The notes beneath the pieces were generated by a model that saw only the letters and a list, made by a program, of their open reading frames with translations, was not told the DNA's origin and did no database searches. From Mortierella sp. BCC40632 (taxonomy: Eukaryota; Mortierellomycota; Mortierellomycetes; Mortierellales; Mortierellaceae): a stretch of DNA of 64,000 nt. Numbering within the stretch: the first letter of the stretch is position 1; the number at the start of each line of letters is the position of its first letter. The DNA lies in assembly GCA_011634665.1 (NCBI GenBank), contig WAEK01000003.1, positions 1,334,501 through 1,398,500 of the forward strand. The letters are read 5' to 3'. The translations under genes were made by a program, and so were the position numbers. Positions 36,812-48,149 of the stretch are shown one piece after another.

Positions 36812-37621
36812 ATGTTGAATCTCGCTCGCTTGTCTCGCTCCGCGGCTACCCGCAATGTCTCCAAGGTACACCCCTACTCCCATTTGTGCTTGACTGATCT
36901 CCCCTCCTACCCATGGACTGATCAACACGTCCGCCTCCCCCAACCCCAAAGGAAAAAAAAGTCGCCACCTATATTCATCACAGGAGCCAAGAACCATGGA
37001 CACCGATACTCGTGGACTCTCAGCACCTCTTGTTTTCTTATTCTACTTCTCCACCCTTGTTGGTGGCGACTGTGGTAGAAAGAAGAAGAAAGAGGAAATC
37101 AAGCAAGCAGAATGTCGGATGCTAACTGTCCCACGCCTTTTTATTTTTTCCTTTGTATTTCGGTTACGACCCACCCCGATAGATTGCCGCTCGTCCTTAC
37201 AGCTCGGGCATCAACGGACCTGTGATCGGTATCGATCTCGGAACCACCAACTCGTGTGTCGGCATCATGGAGGGCAAGGTTCCCCGCGTTATCGAGAACG
37301 CTGAGGGTGCCCGCACCACCCCCTCGGTCGTCGCCTTCACCAAGGAGGGCGAATTGGTCGTCGGTCAGGCTGCCAAGCGTCAGGCTGTCGTCAACCCCGA
37401 GAACACTCTCTATGCCACCAAGCGTCTTATTGGTCGTCTCTTCTCGGACAAGGCTGTCCAGCACGATATTGAGACCGTCTCTTACAAGATCATCAAGCAC
37501 TCGAACGGTGATGCCTGGGTGGAGGCTCGTGGTAAGCAGTACTCTCCTTCCCAGATCGGTGCCTTTGTTCTCGGAAAGATGAGAGAGACTGCCGAGGGTT
37601 ACCTCAGCAAGAAGGTCGGTC

Positions 37622-37655
<34 letters not shown>

Positions 37656-39090
37656 TGCTCAGCGTCAGGCCACCAAGGATGCCGGTAAGATCGCCGGTTT
37701 GGAGGTTCTCCGTGTCATCAACGAGCCCACCGCTGCTGCTCTCGCCTACGGTCTTGACAAGGCCGGTGACCGCGTTGTCGCTGTTTACGATTTGGGTGGT
37801 GGTACGTTCGATATCTCGATCCTTGAGATCCAGAACGGAGTCTTTGAGGTCAAGTCTACCAACGGTGACACTGCCCTTGGTGGTGAAGATTTCGATGCCA
37901 TGCTTGTCAAGCATGTCGTCGAGGAGTTCAAGAAGGAGCAGGGTATCGATCTTTCTTCGGACCGCATGGCCATCCAGCGCATTCGTGAGAGTGTCGAGAA
38001 GGCCAAGATTGAGTTGTCGAGCACTCTCCAGACCGACATCAACCTTCCCTACATCACTGCCGATGCCACCGGCCCCAAGCACATCAACATCAAGATGACC
38101 CGTTCCAAGTTCGAGCTCCTCGCCAAGGATTTGATCAACCGCACCATCGAGCCCTGCCAGAAGGCCATCAAGGATGCTGGCGTCACCACTGGTGAGATCA
38201 ACGAGGTCGTTCTTGTCGGAGGTATGTCCCGTGTTCCCAAGGTCATCGAGACCGTCAAGCAGGTCTTTGGCCGTGAGCCCGGCAAGAGCGTCAACCCCGA
38301 TGAGGCTGTCGCCATCGGTGCTGCTATTCAGGGAGGTGTCCTTGCCGGTTCCGTCACCGACATTCTTCTTCTCGATGTTACTCCTCTCTCTCTCGGAATT
38401 GAGACCCTCGGAGGTGTCTTCACTCGCTTGATCAACCGCAACACCACCATCCCCACCAAGAAGTCTCAGGTCTTCTCCACTGCTGCCGATGGTCAGACTC
38501 AGGTCCAGGTCCGTGTCTTCCAGGGTGAGCGTGAGCTCGTCCGTGACAACAAGCTCTTGGGCGACTTCAACTTGCACGGTATTGCCCCCGCCCCCAAGGG
38601 TGTTCCTCAGATCGAGGTCTCTTTCGACATTGATGCCGATGGTATTGTCAACGTTGGTGCCAAGGATAAGGCTACTGGACGCGATCAGTCCATGTCGATT
38701 GTTGCTTCTTCGGGATTGTCGTCCGATGAGATTGAGAAGATGATCAAGGACTCTGAGCTCTTTGCTGACTCTGACCGCAAGAAGAAGGAGCAGATCGAGG
38801 CCACCAACCAGGCCGAGTCGATCATCTCGGAGACTGAGAAGAACATGAACGACTTCAAGGAGCAGCTCGATGCCACTGAGGCCCAGAAGATCCGTGACCA
38901 CATTGTCAAGTTGCGTGAGGTTCTTGCCAAGGGTGAGGCTGTTGAGGCTGAGGAGATCAAGAAGGAGTACACCGACCTCCAGCAGGGATCGCTCAAGCTC
39001 TTCGAGATGGTCTACAAGAAGAACGCTGCCAACAACGCCAGCTCTTCCACTGACGGTCCTACCGTTGACAACCAGGAGCCCAAGAACTAA
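36812..39090 (+). CDS. SSC1: Mitochondrial Hsp70 chaperone (SSC1/mortalin)
   Basis: Mitochondrial DnaK-type chaperone, the import motor and folding factor of the matrix. Exons 36812-36865 and 37183-39090 give 653 aa, the usual length. The first exon encodes a short import leader ([18 protein letters not shown]) and the second starts IAARPYSSG. Hallmarks: ATP-binding [33 protein letters not shown] and [13 protein letters not shown], the mitochondrial/bacterial insert-free NBD, the linker [16 protein letters not shown] and a substrate-binding domain ending in an Asn/Ser-rich tail. Codon use is strongly biased to C-ending codons (AAG, GTC, ATC), unlike its neighbours, which points to high expression and also creates a long antisense open frame. 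The TATA-like box and a possible heat shock element are upstream. Confidence 0.97.
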
Positions 39091-40309
39091 GTCGCTTTTT
39101 TGGGAACTTGATTGAGACCATTTCATTTTCTTTTTTAGATTCTTTATCCAAGTTTGCTTTATTCGTCATTCTTTTTTAGAGTCATCATCCCCCACCACCA
39201 CATCCCCCCCACCATGTACCACCAGACACTTTTTTTTTCCCCTTTTGCACACCATTTTTTTTCTTTTTCATAGTATTGTTTTCTAGCCTCTTCCTTGTGC
39301 ATCCACCATTTGGGGATCTCTTGTATTTAGTTTAATCCCAAGAAACAACTTGAAATAGATCGTCTTTTTTTTTTTATTATTCATACTCAAATTGTAAAAA
39401 AAAAAAAAAAAATGCTCCTCTTCTGGATGGTTTAGTTGGTTAGTTGGTGGTTAGTTGGGAGATTTCTTTGGATCAAACGCCAGTTCATTCGAGAGGAAGC
39501 TCTCTCTCTTCGGAAATGACTGGCCTTGAGTCATTTTTTTTTTATTCATGAGGAAGAAAAAGCTCCGTGGCAACTGTTGTCAATCTTAACGACTATCCTT
39601 AAACTTTTTTGGTTTTGGTTTTGGTTTTTTTTTTGGTTGGTTGACGCTGGTACTATTTGTTTGATGTCAGTATCGACTCGTTGGTATTGTGGCCAAAGAG
39701 TGCACTATGATTGCTCCGTGCCCTCTTCCCCTCCCCCTTCTTCCTGTCTCTCCTCTTGTCTTTTTTTTTTTTTTTTTTTTTTTTCCTGGGAGATTTCTCA
39801 CGCGTCTCATTCTCGAAGAGATACCAGGTTTTACTTCACTTTTTGGTTATTTGTCCTACACTTGTTTCTACCTACTCTAACCTCAATTGCTTGGGGCTGC
39901 ACCCATACAACTCAAGTGCTTTTTTTTTTTTTTTTTTTTTCTTTCTTTCACATGTCTACCAACAGTTGAGAATTGAGGGAGGAAGGAGGAATCGATAGAG
40001 TCCAGAGCTCCCAAGAAGAGTTGTGTTGAGGCTGTACGAAGAAGCGAAGAGATAATCTAGTTCATATCGACTAGACTCTTTTGTGCAAATGTGTGCGTGC
40101 GTGTGTGTGTGTGTGTGTTGTGTATGTATCGATGTTGTTGTTGTCGTTGGGTGCGTCACTGTTGTTGTTCTCTTCGCGACCTGCGTTGCCCTTGAACCAT
40201 AAATGAAACAAGATGGAGAGTGAAAGAAAAAGAAAAAAAAGAGCACTCGACCGAGTTTGAGGGTGAGTGACTGACGGACTGAGTGACTGACTGAAGGAGT
40301 GAGTGACGC
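39091..40309. other. Convergent intergenic region rich in T runs
   Basis: 1.2 kb between the 3' ends of SSC1 and the SOD/CCS-like gene. It holds several T or A runs of 17-22 bases (for example 39396-39412, 39762-39784 and 39921-39940), tandem GGTTTT units near 39610, a (GT)n tract at 40097-40119, and GAGTGACTGA-like repeats at 40264-40306. No open frame looks coding. Confidence 0.6.
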
Positions 40310-40813
40310 TTACTTGATGAAGCTGATAACGCCTTGAGCGATACACAATCCTGAGTTGCCGTTCACCATCGAAGTAGGATGTCCACCCTTTCCAAGATCG
40401 TCCTCCCGTTCACAGACAAGCACTGCTCGACCATAGATCGACATGGGTCCAAAGAGAGTCAGCCTCGCATCCGTCGTCTCAAAGAATGCCATCCCATCGG
40501 GTCCAACCTGGACATTGCCCAGGTCGCCATCGTGCCTCAGTTTGGAGCCGGGTCCACCATGAGGGAGTCCATAAGGATTCCAATGTCCACCCACAGAACG
40601 GCATCCATGGGTCAGATCGCCATTCTCACAGATATGAATTCCATGAAGTGAACCTGGTTGAGAAGTGGGTGGGAAGCAAGAAAGGCGAGCCTGGATATGA
40701 ATACGGGCCTTGTCGTGCTCCTGTGCAAAGTAGATCATTCCTCCTACGCGACCGTCGGTGCTTCGTAAAATACAGAGTGCCTTGAGAGGACCAATACTCA
40801 TATCCTCGACCAT
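40310..40813 (-). CDS. Cu/Zn superoxide dismutase/CCS-like domain protein with altered copper site
   Basis: Single-domain protein of 167 aa with the Cu/Zn-SOD fold, closest in wording to domain II of the copper chaperone for SOD (GDLT, DDLGKGGHP, GNSG). ATG 40813 is in an ideal context (CGCCATGG), just after a likely 5' UTR splice acceptor (TTTCAG). Aligned by eye to human SOD1, the zinc ligands are intact: H77, H85, H94 and D97. Of the copper ligands H60 and the bridging H77 remain, but H48 is Cys62 (HGIHICENGD) and H120 is Cys134 (AVLVCEREDDLGKGG). The active-site Arg143 position is Cys157, and the Cys146 half of the disulfide is Gln, while C71 (human C57) remains. No ATX1 (MxCxxC) domain or CxC tail is encoded nearby. 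Dismutase activity is therefore doubtful; metal handling is possible. The start is 466 bp from the divergent bS21m gene. Confidence 0.85.
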   Translation of the reverse strand: MVEDMSIGPLKALCILRSTDGRVGGMIYFAQEHDKARIHIQARLSCFPPTSQPGSLHGIHICENGDLTHGCRSVGGHWNPYGLPHGGPGSKLRHDGDLGNVQVGPDGMAFFETTDARLTLFGPMSIYGRAVLVCEREDDLGKGGHPTSMVNGNSGLCIAQGVISFIK

Positions 40814-41192
40814 GGCGATTTTCCTGAAATATGAAATTCAATAAATAAATAATAAAAAAAAAAAGAAAGAAAGAAAGAAAGAAAGAAAGATGTCGACGGA
40901 GGTGGAAGGGGAGAGAGCAAAAGACTTGATAAGTTTTGGGAGAGGGGAAAGGAAGAAAGAGGAGTTTGAGGCAAAGGGAGAGCGGTTACACTTATACTTC
41001 CCAGCCCGCCGCCCCTCCTTTTTGGTTCAGTGCGTCCTTTCCTCCCCAAGGCGGTCACGAGCGAGCGAGCGAGAGAGTGAGTGAGCGTAGAACAGGCGGT
41101 GCGGAATAATAACAAGCCACTTTGGATGCGGCGGGTAGGAATGGAGTGGATGCCTGATCCGCCTCATTTCAACATCCTCGTCTTTACTCCTA

Positions 41193-41232
<40 letters not shown>

Positions 41233-41279
41233 CTTTTTTTCCAAGGACAGCCTTGTAAAGGAAACAAAGCAGGAAGACA
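40814..41279. promoter_or_regulatory. Divergent promoter of the SOD/CCS-like and bS21m genes
   Basis: 466 bp between two divergent starts. It contains a GAAA tetranucleotide tract (about 40865-40890), GAGC repeats near 41060 and a (CT)n tract at 41199-41228 just upstream of the bS21m start. No coding frame is visible, and in particular no metal-binding MxCxxC domain. Confidence 0.5.
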
Positions 41280-42015
41280 ATGTTCCGCACAGCACTCTCC
41301 AGGACTAGCCAAAGCGCGGCTTCGGCATTCGCCATTTCTCAGCGCCAGACTGTCTCTACTCAGGTCCGATCTCTTGCTGCATTCAGCACCTCTGCCTGCA
41401 ACAGCAACAGCAGCAACAACAACAGCAACAGAACTACTGGCGGCCCTGAAAGCATCCTCTCGGTCCTTCGTTCGTCTTCTTCAGCCAATGCTGGTAACAG
41501 ACCTGCGGGCAGCAGCCTTTTCCCCAACCGTAACAACGCCGGAGGTCTGAACAACAGGAACAGCGGAGACTTTTCGATCTTTGGCTCGGCTTCGGCGCGT
41601 TCCACCAATGTGACTTCGAACCCGATCCATCTGGACGTGAACCATCCTACACAAGGACGCTCCTTCCGCGTCACCTCGATGGCTTCTGTGGATCATGCCT
41701 ACCGTCGTCTTCGAATTACGCTCAACCAGTCCAACATGAAGCGTGAGTTGAGGTTAAAGCGCACATATGAGACAGGACACCGGAGAATGAGGCGCGAGAA
41801 TCAGGAGCAGAACAAGAGACTCTTCGGCAAGATGGTCCGGAAGAAGATTGAGCTGATCGAGTTGATGAAGCTTCGGTACGTCTCTCTTTTTCTTTCTTTC
41901 TTTCTTTCACCTTGACTTTCTTTTTTGAATCTTGCTGGGTTCTTTGCTAAGGACTTGATGACTAACGGTCGACTCGTTTTTTTCTTTTTCTTTTCTATAC
42001 CATAGTGGAATGTAA
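41280..42015 (+). CDS. MRP21: Mitochondrial ribosomal protein bS21m (MRP21)
   Basis: Small-subunit mitoribosomal protein of the bS21 family. Exons 41280-41875 and 42006-42015 give 201 aa; the last coding exon is only 10 nt and finishes Arg-Gly-Met-stop. The N-terminus is an import-like leader (MFRTALSRTSQSAASAFAIS), followed by Asn/Ser-rich low-complexity sequence. The bS21 domain is C-terminal: VDHAYRRLRITLNQSNMKRE, then RTYETGHRRMRRENQEQNKR. Fungal Mrp21 has the same layout of a long variable N-terminus and a short conserved end. The promoter is shared with the SOD/CCS-like gene. Confidence 0.85.
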
Positions 42016-42133
42016 AAGTGGAGCATATTATCCCCTTCTATATATATATATACACTACGCGACGAATCAAGGACAGCAAATGCTAAGCATCTGGGAGCAG
42101 GATCATTAGAAACTCGGAATAAAATGGAGCACC

Positions 42134-42182
<49 letters not shown>

Positions 42183-42561
42183 CCTTTTTTTTTTTTCTTT
42201 TTCAAGGTCCACTGGAATATGAGTGAACTATGCAGGAAAGAACCAAGACGATAAAAAAGAAAAAAAAAAAACAACTGAACTTTTGCTCCTCCATGAAAAT
42301 TTCAAACCATCTGGACTGGATTGCGGACTAAAAGAAAGTAGATAAAATGGAGCGACAAAGGAAAAGAAAAGGAGAAAGAAGGAAAGAAAGAATTCATCTA
42401 GATATCTCGAGACCAACATTCGTCCAGAATTCATAGCGAATTCATGGTCTCGATATTCAACCCAAATTCTCCAAAAATCGGATGTGACAGCGTATTTTTT
42501 TAAAGCAGTTTTTTGTGCTTGATCTCAGTGCTTCTCGATGCACACTGCTTTGTGATTCACC
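42016..42561. other. Intergenic spacer with 46-base T run
   Basis: 546 bp between bS21m and the DUF2011-like gene. A T homopolymer spans 42137-42182, followed by further T and A runs. TATATATATATA lies near 42043-42053. No coding frame is convincing. Confidence 0.7.
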
Positions 42562-43835
42562 ATGTCAACGGCCAGGTATAAATGCTATGGCGGCATTCAA
42601 TAAGACACACCAAGGTGGATCACTCGGAAAGAAAAAGAAAAAATGAGAGAGAGAAAGATCCAATGGAATTAAAAGAAAAAAAAAATTGGGCATTGATTGA
42701 CTTTTTCTAGGAAACCACAGCATAGGCAGACAGCTTTGCCACCAGAGACGGTCCTCTCTTCACGAGCTGCTATCTATGGAGAAGACCCCTCTTCTGGTGC
42801 GCCCAATGCACATGATACCACCAAGGAGACTACCAGCCCGAATGCTGAAAACGAGTCCTTCAGCCAGCTTTTTGCACTCTTGGCTCCCAATTACCAGTTT
42901 GAATGTAAGGCAAACGCCTCTCAAGCTCAGAAGAAACGATGCTCCTAGTCCCACCAATCAGCCATCTAACTTTTGTTTCTTTCTTCGTTTCTTTGCCAGT
43001 TGAAGAAGAGCCAAGACAAAGCGACAAGTCTGACCAGATGGATTTAGACGATTCAGCAGAACCAGAAGAACTCGAGTTCCGCCTCTTTGCGTCTCAAGAA
43101 CCCGCTACCGTCCGTATTTCATCCAAGGAAGAAGATCAGGAGGTCTACCGGATCAACCATGGACGACCTGAATTGGAGGAAGCAGCAGGATCTTTGCGGA
43201 TGCTTCAGATAGCAGAGGCTTCTATCGATGCTACGACAATCTTGGAACAGGCGAGGATACCCTGGGTAAGTGTCTAGCTATTTCTAAAGTGCAAGGCGTA
43301 CAGTTGAACCATTGAAAGTGGGAGTCTAATAGGCAGCCATCTCGACTTTCTGTTTGTTTGTTTGTTTGCTTATCTGTTTGTCTGCTTTAAAAAAAAAAAA
43401 TAGTCAAGATCGTTTTTCAAGCACAAGGTCATTGTTGTTCCTCACAAACAACCAGCGTCTGACAAACAGAAAGCTGGTAAGAAGAGCAAACAGAAACGAG
43501 ACTTTGAAAAAAAGTTGAAAGCAGGACTGATCGACCGAGCAACCCTCGTGGCCACTGCACGAAAGGTCAAAGTCGCCGATAGCTGGGGCCAGCCCGTGTT
43601 GATTCGGAAAGGATTGGACAGAAACACTATTCATGCAGGCACAGGAGAGAACAAGGCAGGATGGCCCCATTCTTCAAAACGTGGAAGAGGAGGAGCAGGC
43701 ATGGCTGGTCGTGGACGAGGTGGTGGTGGACGTGGACGAGGCGGTGGGCGCGGACGAGGAGGCTCAAGTCAACGTGGGCGAGGAGGAGGAGAGGGAGGAG
43801 GACCAGCAAAGAAACCAGTATCAGATGGACAATGA
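42562..43835 (+). CDS. DUF2011-like protein with RGG tail
   Basis: Looks like the fungal DUF2011 family, a conserved protein of unknown function that is probably nuclear. Exons 42562-42575 (14 coding nt), 42711-42904, 43000-43265 and 43404-43835 give 301 aa. The core has LEFRLFASQEPATVRIS, followed by EEDQEVYRINHGRPE and a basic segment (SRSFFKHKVIVVPHKQP, KKSKQKRDFEKKLKAGLIDR). The C-terminus is an RGG-type run (GRGRGGGGRGRGGGRGRGG) typical of RNA-binding proteins. The tiny first exon, MSTAR, joins in frame to KPQHRQTALPPE. The family call is by memory of its FRLF motif and general layout; the RNA link is inferred from the tail. Confidence 0.7.
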
Positions 43836-44785
43836 CCAAGCCTCGCATAGAATAGTGGAAGATGTGTTCATACAACCAAACGCATGGAAGCACCCGTATC
43901 TTTTTTTTATCGTCAACAGTAATTTTGAAACGTTCAGAGACACACACACAGGGCAATGGAGCAATATGTGAAGTAATATTTGTGGAGAGGAGGCGTGACA
44001 AGTTCATTACCAACCGATCGAAACTTTTTACTGTCAAGCTCGATCTAGTCCATTCCTCTCCCCTTCGCCCTGTAGCTCAATGACAGTAAGCAATCGCCTC
44101 ATTCATTTCTTTTGGTGTGCTATCGATGGCGCCGTTCCCATCAGGGTGCCGATAAACCCGGAATATGACCTTCCGTTCATCATTCATGTACAAAGAGCAA
44201 CATACTTTTTTTTTTATTTTATTTTTTTGGTTGGTGTTGTTTTCACAAGGTTGACGGACAAGCTTGAGACTCAGATTTCAGACTGGTAACAGAGCACCTG
44301 CACCGAGCACCTGAAAGGTGCCATCGTCTTTTCTTTTTCTTTTTCTTTTCCTTCTTTGTGTCTTTCTCAGCAAATGCGGGGAAAGAAGAAGAGTCTTGAG
44401 GACGATCTAACCCTCTTCTGATGGGAAAAGAAATGATTCTGGTGATGATCCCTTCACTTTTTCTATTTTCAGGGGAGAAAGAGAGAGGAATAGAGAGAGA
44501 GGAGAAAGAGAGAGAGGAGAGAAAGAGAGTTGAGAAGAGGCGTGAGAGAGGGAGAGAGTTTGTTGGCGGTACGGGAAATATGGCCGTGTGTGTGAGCCCA
44601 CCAGTGAGAATGCTTGGGTTTTATTCCCTCCTTCACTATTTAGACGAGTTGTTGCCGGGAGACCAGTGTTTACTCTTCTTCTTTCCCCCTCTTCTCCTTT
44701 TGACCATTCTCCCCTTCCCTTATAAAAAAAAGCGACATCAAGAACGACCTCACTCTTTGTAGAAAATCAATCCTTGAGAAGGAAC
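43836..44785. promoter_or_regulatory. Intergenic region upstream of monooxygenase A
   Basis: 950 bp with no supported gene. A perfect short hairpin GCACCT-GAA-AGGTGC lies at 44307-44321. GA-rich purine tracts run from about 44473 to 44555, and a TATA box is listed separately. Confidence 0.55.
44721..44727 (+). promoter_or_regulatory. TATA box of monooxygenase A
   Basis: TATAAAA lies 65 bp upstream of the ATG at 44786 in an otherwise C/T-rich stretch, a spacing that fits a fungal core promoter. Confidence 0.6.
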
Positions 44786-47006
44786 ATGTCGTGCTACTCG
44801 GATTCGAAAAGTGACGCAGGAACAGGAACAGGAACTGGAGCAGGATCTCAATCAGGAATGGAGTCAAGTTTGCCTTCAGCGGCTAGACCGTCTTCAGGCG
44901 GTGGATGGGACGCACCTCATGTGATGATTGTTGGATCTGGACTGGCAGGTCTGATGCTGGCAATCTTGCTGGAGCGCATCCAAGTGCCCTACACAGTGTT
45001 TGAGCGTGCTGCAAAAGTGAAGCCTCTTGGTAAGTATGTGGGGAGGTACCGGGAAGGAGGCTCTTCAGAGACCGATAGAGTAATCCCGGTTTCTTTCTTC
45101 ATCCTGACCAAGGCGTTTCTTTCTTTTTCTTTCTTTCTTTCTTTTTTTTTTTGCAGGATCGGCTATGGTATTTGGCGCCAACATTCTGCCTGTCTTTGAG
45201 CAACTTCAGCTGTTGGATGAGGTCAAAAAGATTTCACTTCCCTGTAAGCGCATGGACATTTTCAACAATGACATCGAAAGAATGTCATTTATCGACGCGG
45301 AACAATACAAGGAAAGGTAATACAACTCCTTTTCTCATTCCACCCACGCAGATCCAACGTCGTACCAAGATCTTCGGAAAAAATGGGAGAGAGAGAGAGA
45401 GAGAGAGTGAAAGACAGTGAGGAGGTGACTGCTGCTGTCAGGCATACTGACATACTTTGGAAACACTGGGCTGGAACATCGAACAATAGGAGCGGCTATG
45501 ACTTTTTGATGTTTGCAAGACCCGATATGCACAACCTGTTGCTTTCTCAGGTACCCGAAGAAAAAATCATGTACGGCAAAAGGGTTCTTTCCATCCAACA
45601 AAACGAGCACGGTGTCATGATCCGATGCGCAGACGGCACCTCTTATCACGGCGATATCCTTGTCGGAGCTGACGGCGCATACTCAGGAGTGAGACAGAGC
45701 CTGTACAAAAACTTACAGAACGCCGACAAGTTGCCCAAGTCGGATCGAGAAAACTTGTCCATGGGATACATTTCGATGGTCGGAATGTCCTCTCCTTTGG
45801 ATCCTGAAAAATACCCTGTCTTGAAAGAACCCTTTTCCAACTTTTCTCGAGTGATTGGAAGCGGTACCCCCCGCTCGGTAAGGGTCCAGTGTCTCTTTTA
45901 CTTTACTCTCCTCCTTTCTGTTGAATTGACTCTAATCATGAGAGTGTATACCTTCGGCCCGACAAAAAAAAAAAAAAAAAAAAAAAAATAGTACAACACA
46001 GTGAGTGTCCCTGGAAATAGGATATGCTGGGGAATGACTGTCCAGCTAGACACCTCCTCCATGTCCAAGGATTTCCTCTTCAAGAACTCAGAGTGGGGAC
46101 CCGAATCGAACGAGGCCATGATCAAAGAGATTTACAATTTCCCGAGCCACTTCGGAGGTACCATTGGCGAGCTGATCGATGCGACTCCGAGAGAATTGAT
46201 TTCAAGAGTCTTTTTGGAAGAGAAGCTCTTTGAGACTTGGTACCATGGGCGGACCGTGCTAATCGGCGATGGTAAGAACAAAGAAAAAAAGAAAAGCATG
46301 CAGAACCTTTTTTCTGTCCCATGTTTGGGCTTTTCTTCGAACGATGCAGACATCCGGACATGACAACAACAACAACAACACCAGCTGACCATGTCTCGCC
46401 TCAATGCTTACCATCTTCAACCATTCTCTTTCTTTCTTTCTCTTTCAGCATGCCACAAGGCAAGTCAACCTACTTTTCGAGTTGAGAGCATTGCATGATG
46501 AGCAAGTGGATAAACAATGAGTAACTGACTTTCTTCTTACCCCCTCCTCCTCCTCCACTCCCTTCCTCTCCACTTTTGGATCTGCAAACTTGTGTTGATA
46601 GATGTTGCCAAGTGGTGGCCAAGGTAAACGCAACGCCCAATGCCGCAGCTCCAAGAAGTGTGGCATTTCAGCAACGCCAAGATCCGCAAATCACTCACCT
46701 TTTTATTTATTTGTTTTTTTCGTTATTGTTCTCTCTCTCTCTCTTTCTCTCTCCCTTCTTTCGTCGGGGTCAACAATTAGGCGCCGTCAATGCTCTACAG
46801 GATGCTGTCATTCTTGCCAATTGTATCTATGACCTCGCTTCGCTTGCCCCTGATGACATTGCTGCGGCGTTTAAAGACTACCAAGACCAGCGGTATCCAC
46901 AGGCGAAGTACCAAATGGAAAAGAGCAAAACAATGGCCAAGGTTCTTTATGGACAGGTACATTCTTGATCATACCCATGTGTCCCTTTTTTCTTTTTATG
47001 CATGTC

Positions 47007-47044
<38 letters not shown>

Positions 47045-47400
47045 CTCTCGCCTCTTATCCATGACCAATGAGGAGTACCAGGGGTTACTGGTGTCCAGAC
47101 TGAAAAGAGTTCTCCGATCCTAAAAAAAAAAACTCACTTTTTTTTGTCCCACACAAAAACACCCCTGTCTTTTTTAAATATCCCCTTCATTAGACTTGGA
47201 GCGAACGCACCCTGCGATATATCGTCTTCAAGATGGTACCACAGAGTGCCCAGACAGAACAGTTCTTGAAGGACACGAATTATCGACCTCAACTCACGTT
47301 TTTGCCCATGCTTGCTAATCGTGGTACAGGTAGCGTGTTACCTCAGAAACTCTCTCGAAGATACAAGGGCAACACCAGCACCAGCAACGGCAGTGCTTGA
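44786..47400 (+). CDS. FAD-dependent monooxygenase, copy A
   Basis: Class A flavoprotein monooxygenase (PHBH fold), substrate unknown. Eight exons: 44786-45029, 45157-45316, 45490-45877, 45992-46271, 46449-46459, 46602-46623, 46781-46956 and 47194-47400 (495 aa). The FAD-binding dinucleotide motif GSGLAG is at 50-55, the DG motif GADGAYS at 194-200 and the GD motif at 356-357, followed by ACHKMLPSGGQGAVNALQDA. Exons five and six are microexons of 11 and 22 nt; the intron between them starts with GC (AAG|GCAAGT). Both are needed to restore the sequence seen in copy B (ACHKFLPSVGQGAMNAMQD). No membrane segment is obvious, though the C-terminal LRYIVFKMVPQ could associate with membranes. It is the tail-to-tail partner of copy B. 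Confidence 0.87.
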
Positions 47401-48041
47401 AGTTCCCCTTCTAGTCACACACACACACACTAGTGCAGACTATTACTTTTTTTTTTAAAGTAAAGAAATAAATTAAAAAAAGAAAGAAAAAAAAATCTCT
47501 CACCCAATCTTTTTTTCATTCTCCCACACGCTCTCTTTTTCGTTTCTCTCTTCCCGTCCTTCGAGCTCTGTGCTGCTGCAAATTCCCTTTTGGTCAAAAG
47601 CACTGCTTAGTGTTTAATCAAAAGGTTTTTTTTCTTTCTTTAATTCTTTGGGAAAAAGAGTTCAGGAACCATTTTTTTTCATGGAACTTTTCCCAGTCCA
47701 AAGCAAAAGGAAAAGGAAAAGGAAAAAAAAACAAGGACGTGAGTTTTTTTTTTTTCCCCCTACCATTTAGTTAAACGGACAAACTTATCCTGGTCTCAGC
47801 AACGGTCGGAATGGCAACTAAGATGTCGATCAGACAAAGAAAAAAAAAAAAAAAAAGAAACGGGAAAGGATGATGCTAGGGGCATTGAGACTAGGACCGG
47901 GACAGAAATAGGGTCCGGATCGAGAAGACGGGGCACGAGGGCGAGGGGGGGAACGATGAGTTTGCAACTTGGCTCCATTTTTTTAATTATATGTACACAA
48001 AATAGCTCTACATTCGCCAGCACGTGTTGCATGCTACCGTT

Positions 48042-48073
<32 letters not shown>

Positions 48074-48078
48074 AATGC

Positions 48079-48116
<38 letters not shown>

Positions 48117-48149
48117 CTTCCTTTCCATTTTCCTTTCCTTAGTTGAACT
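47401..48149. other. Spacer between the two monooxygenase 3' ends
   Basis: 750 bp between the convergent copies. It is rich in A and T runs, including T runs at about 48059-48073 and 48082-48116 (35 bases) and an A run at 47840-47856. I see no gene and no mobile-element signature that would explain the duplication. Confidence 0.6.

Noticed and set aside
37141..39126. 661-codon open frame antisense to SSC1
   Set aside because: It is the mirror of strongly biased codon use in Hsp70 (C-ending codons on the sense strand leave no antisense stops). Such frames are a known artefact of Hsp70 genes, and its product is a Leu/Asp/Gly-rich sequence without domains.
40057..40313. Extra C-terminal exon for the SOD/CCS-like gene via donor GTAAGC at 40313
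   Set aside because: The joined frame gives only Thr/His low-complexity sequence from a (GT)n tract; no CCS-like CxC motif appears.
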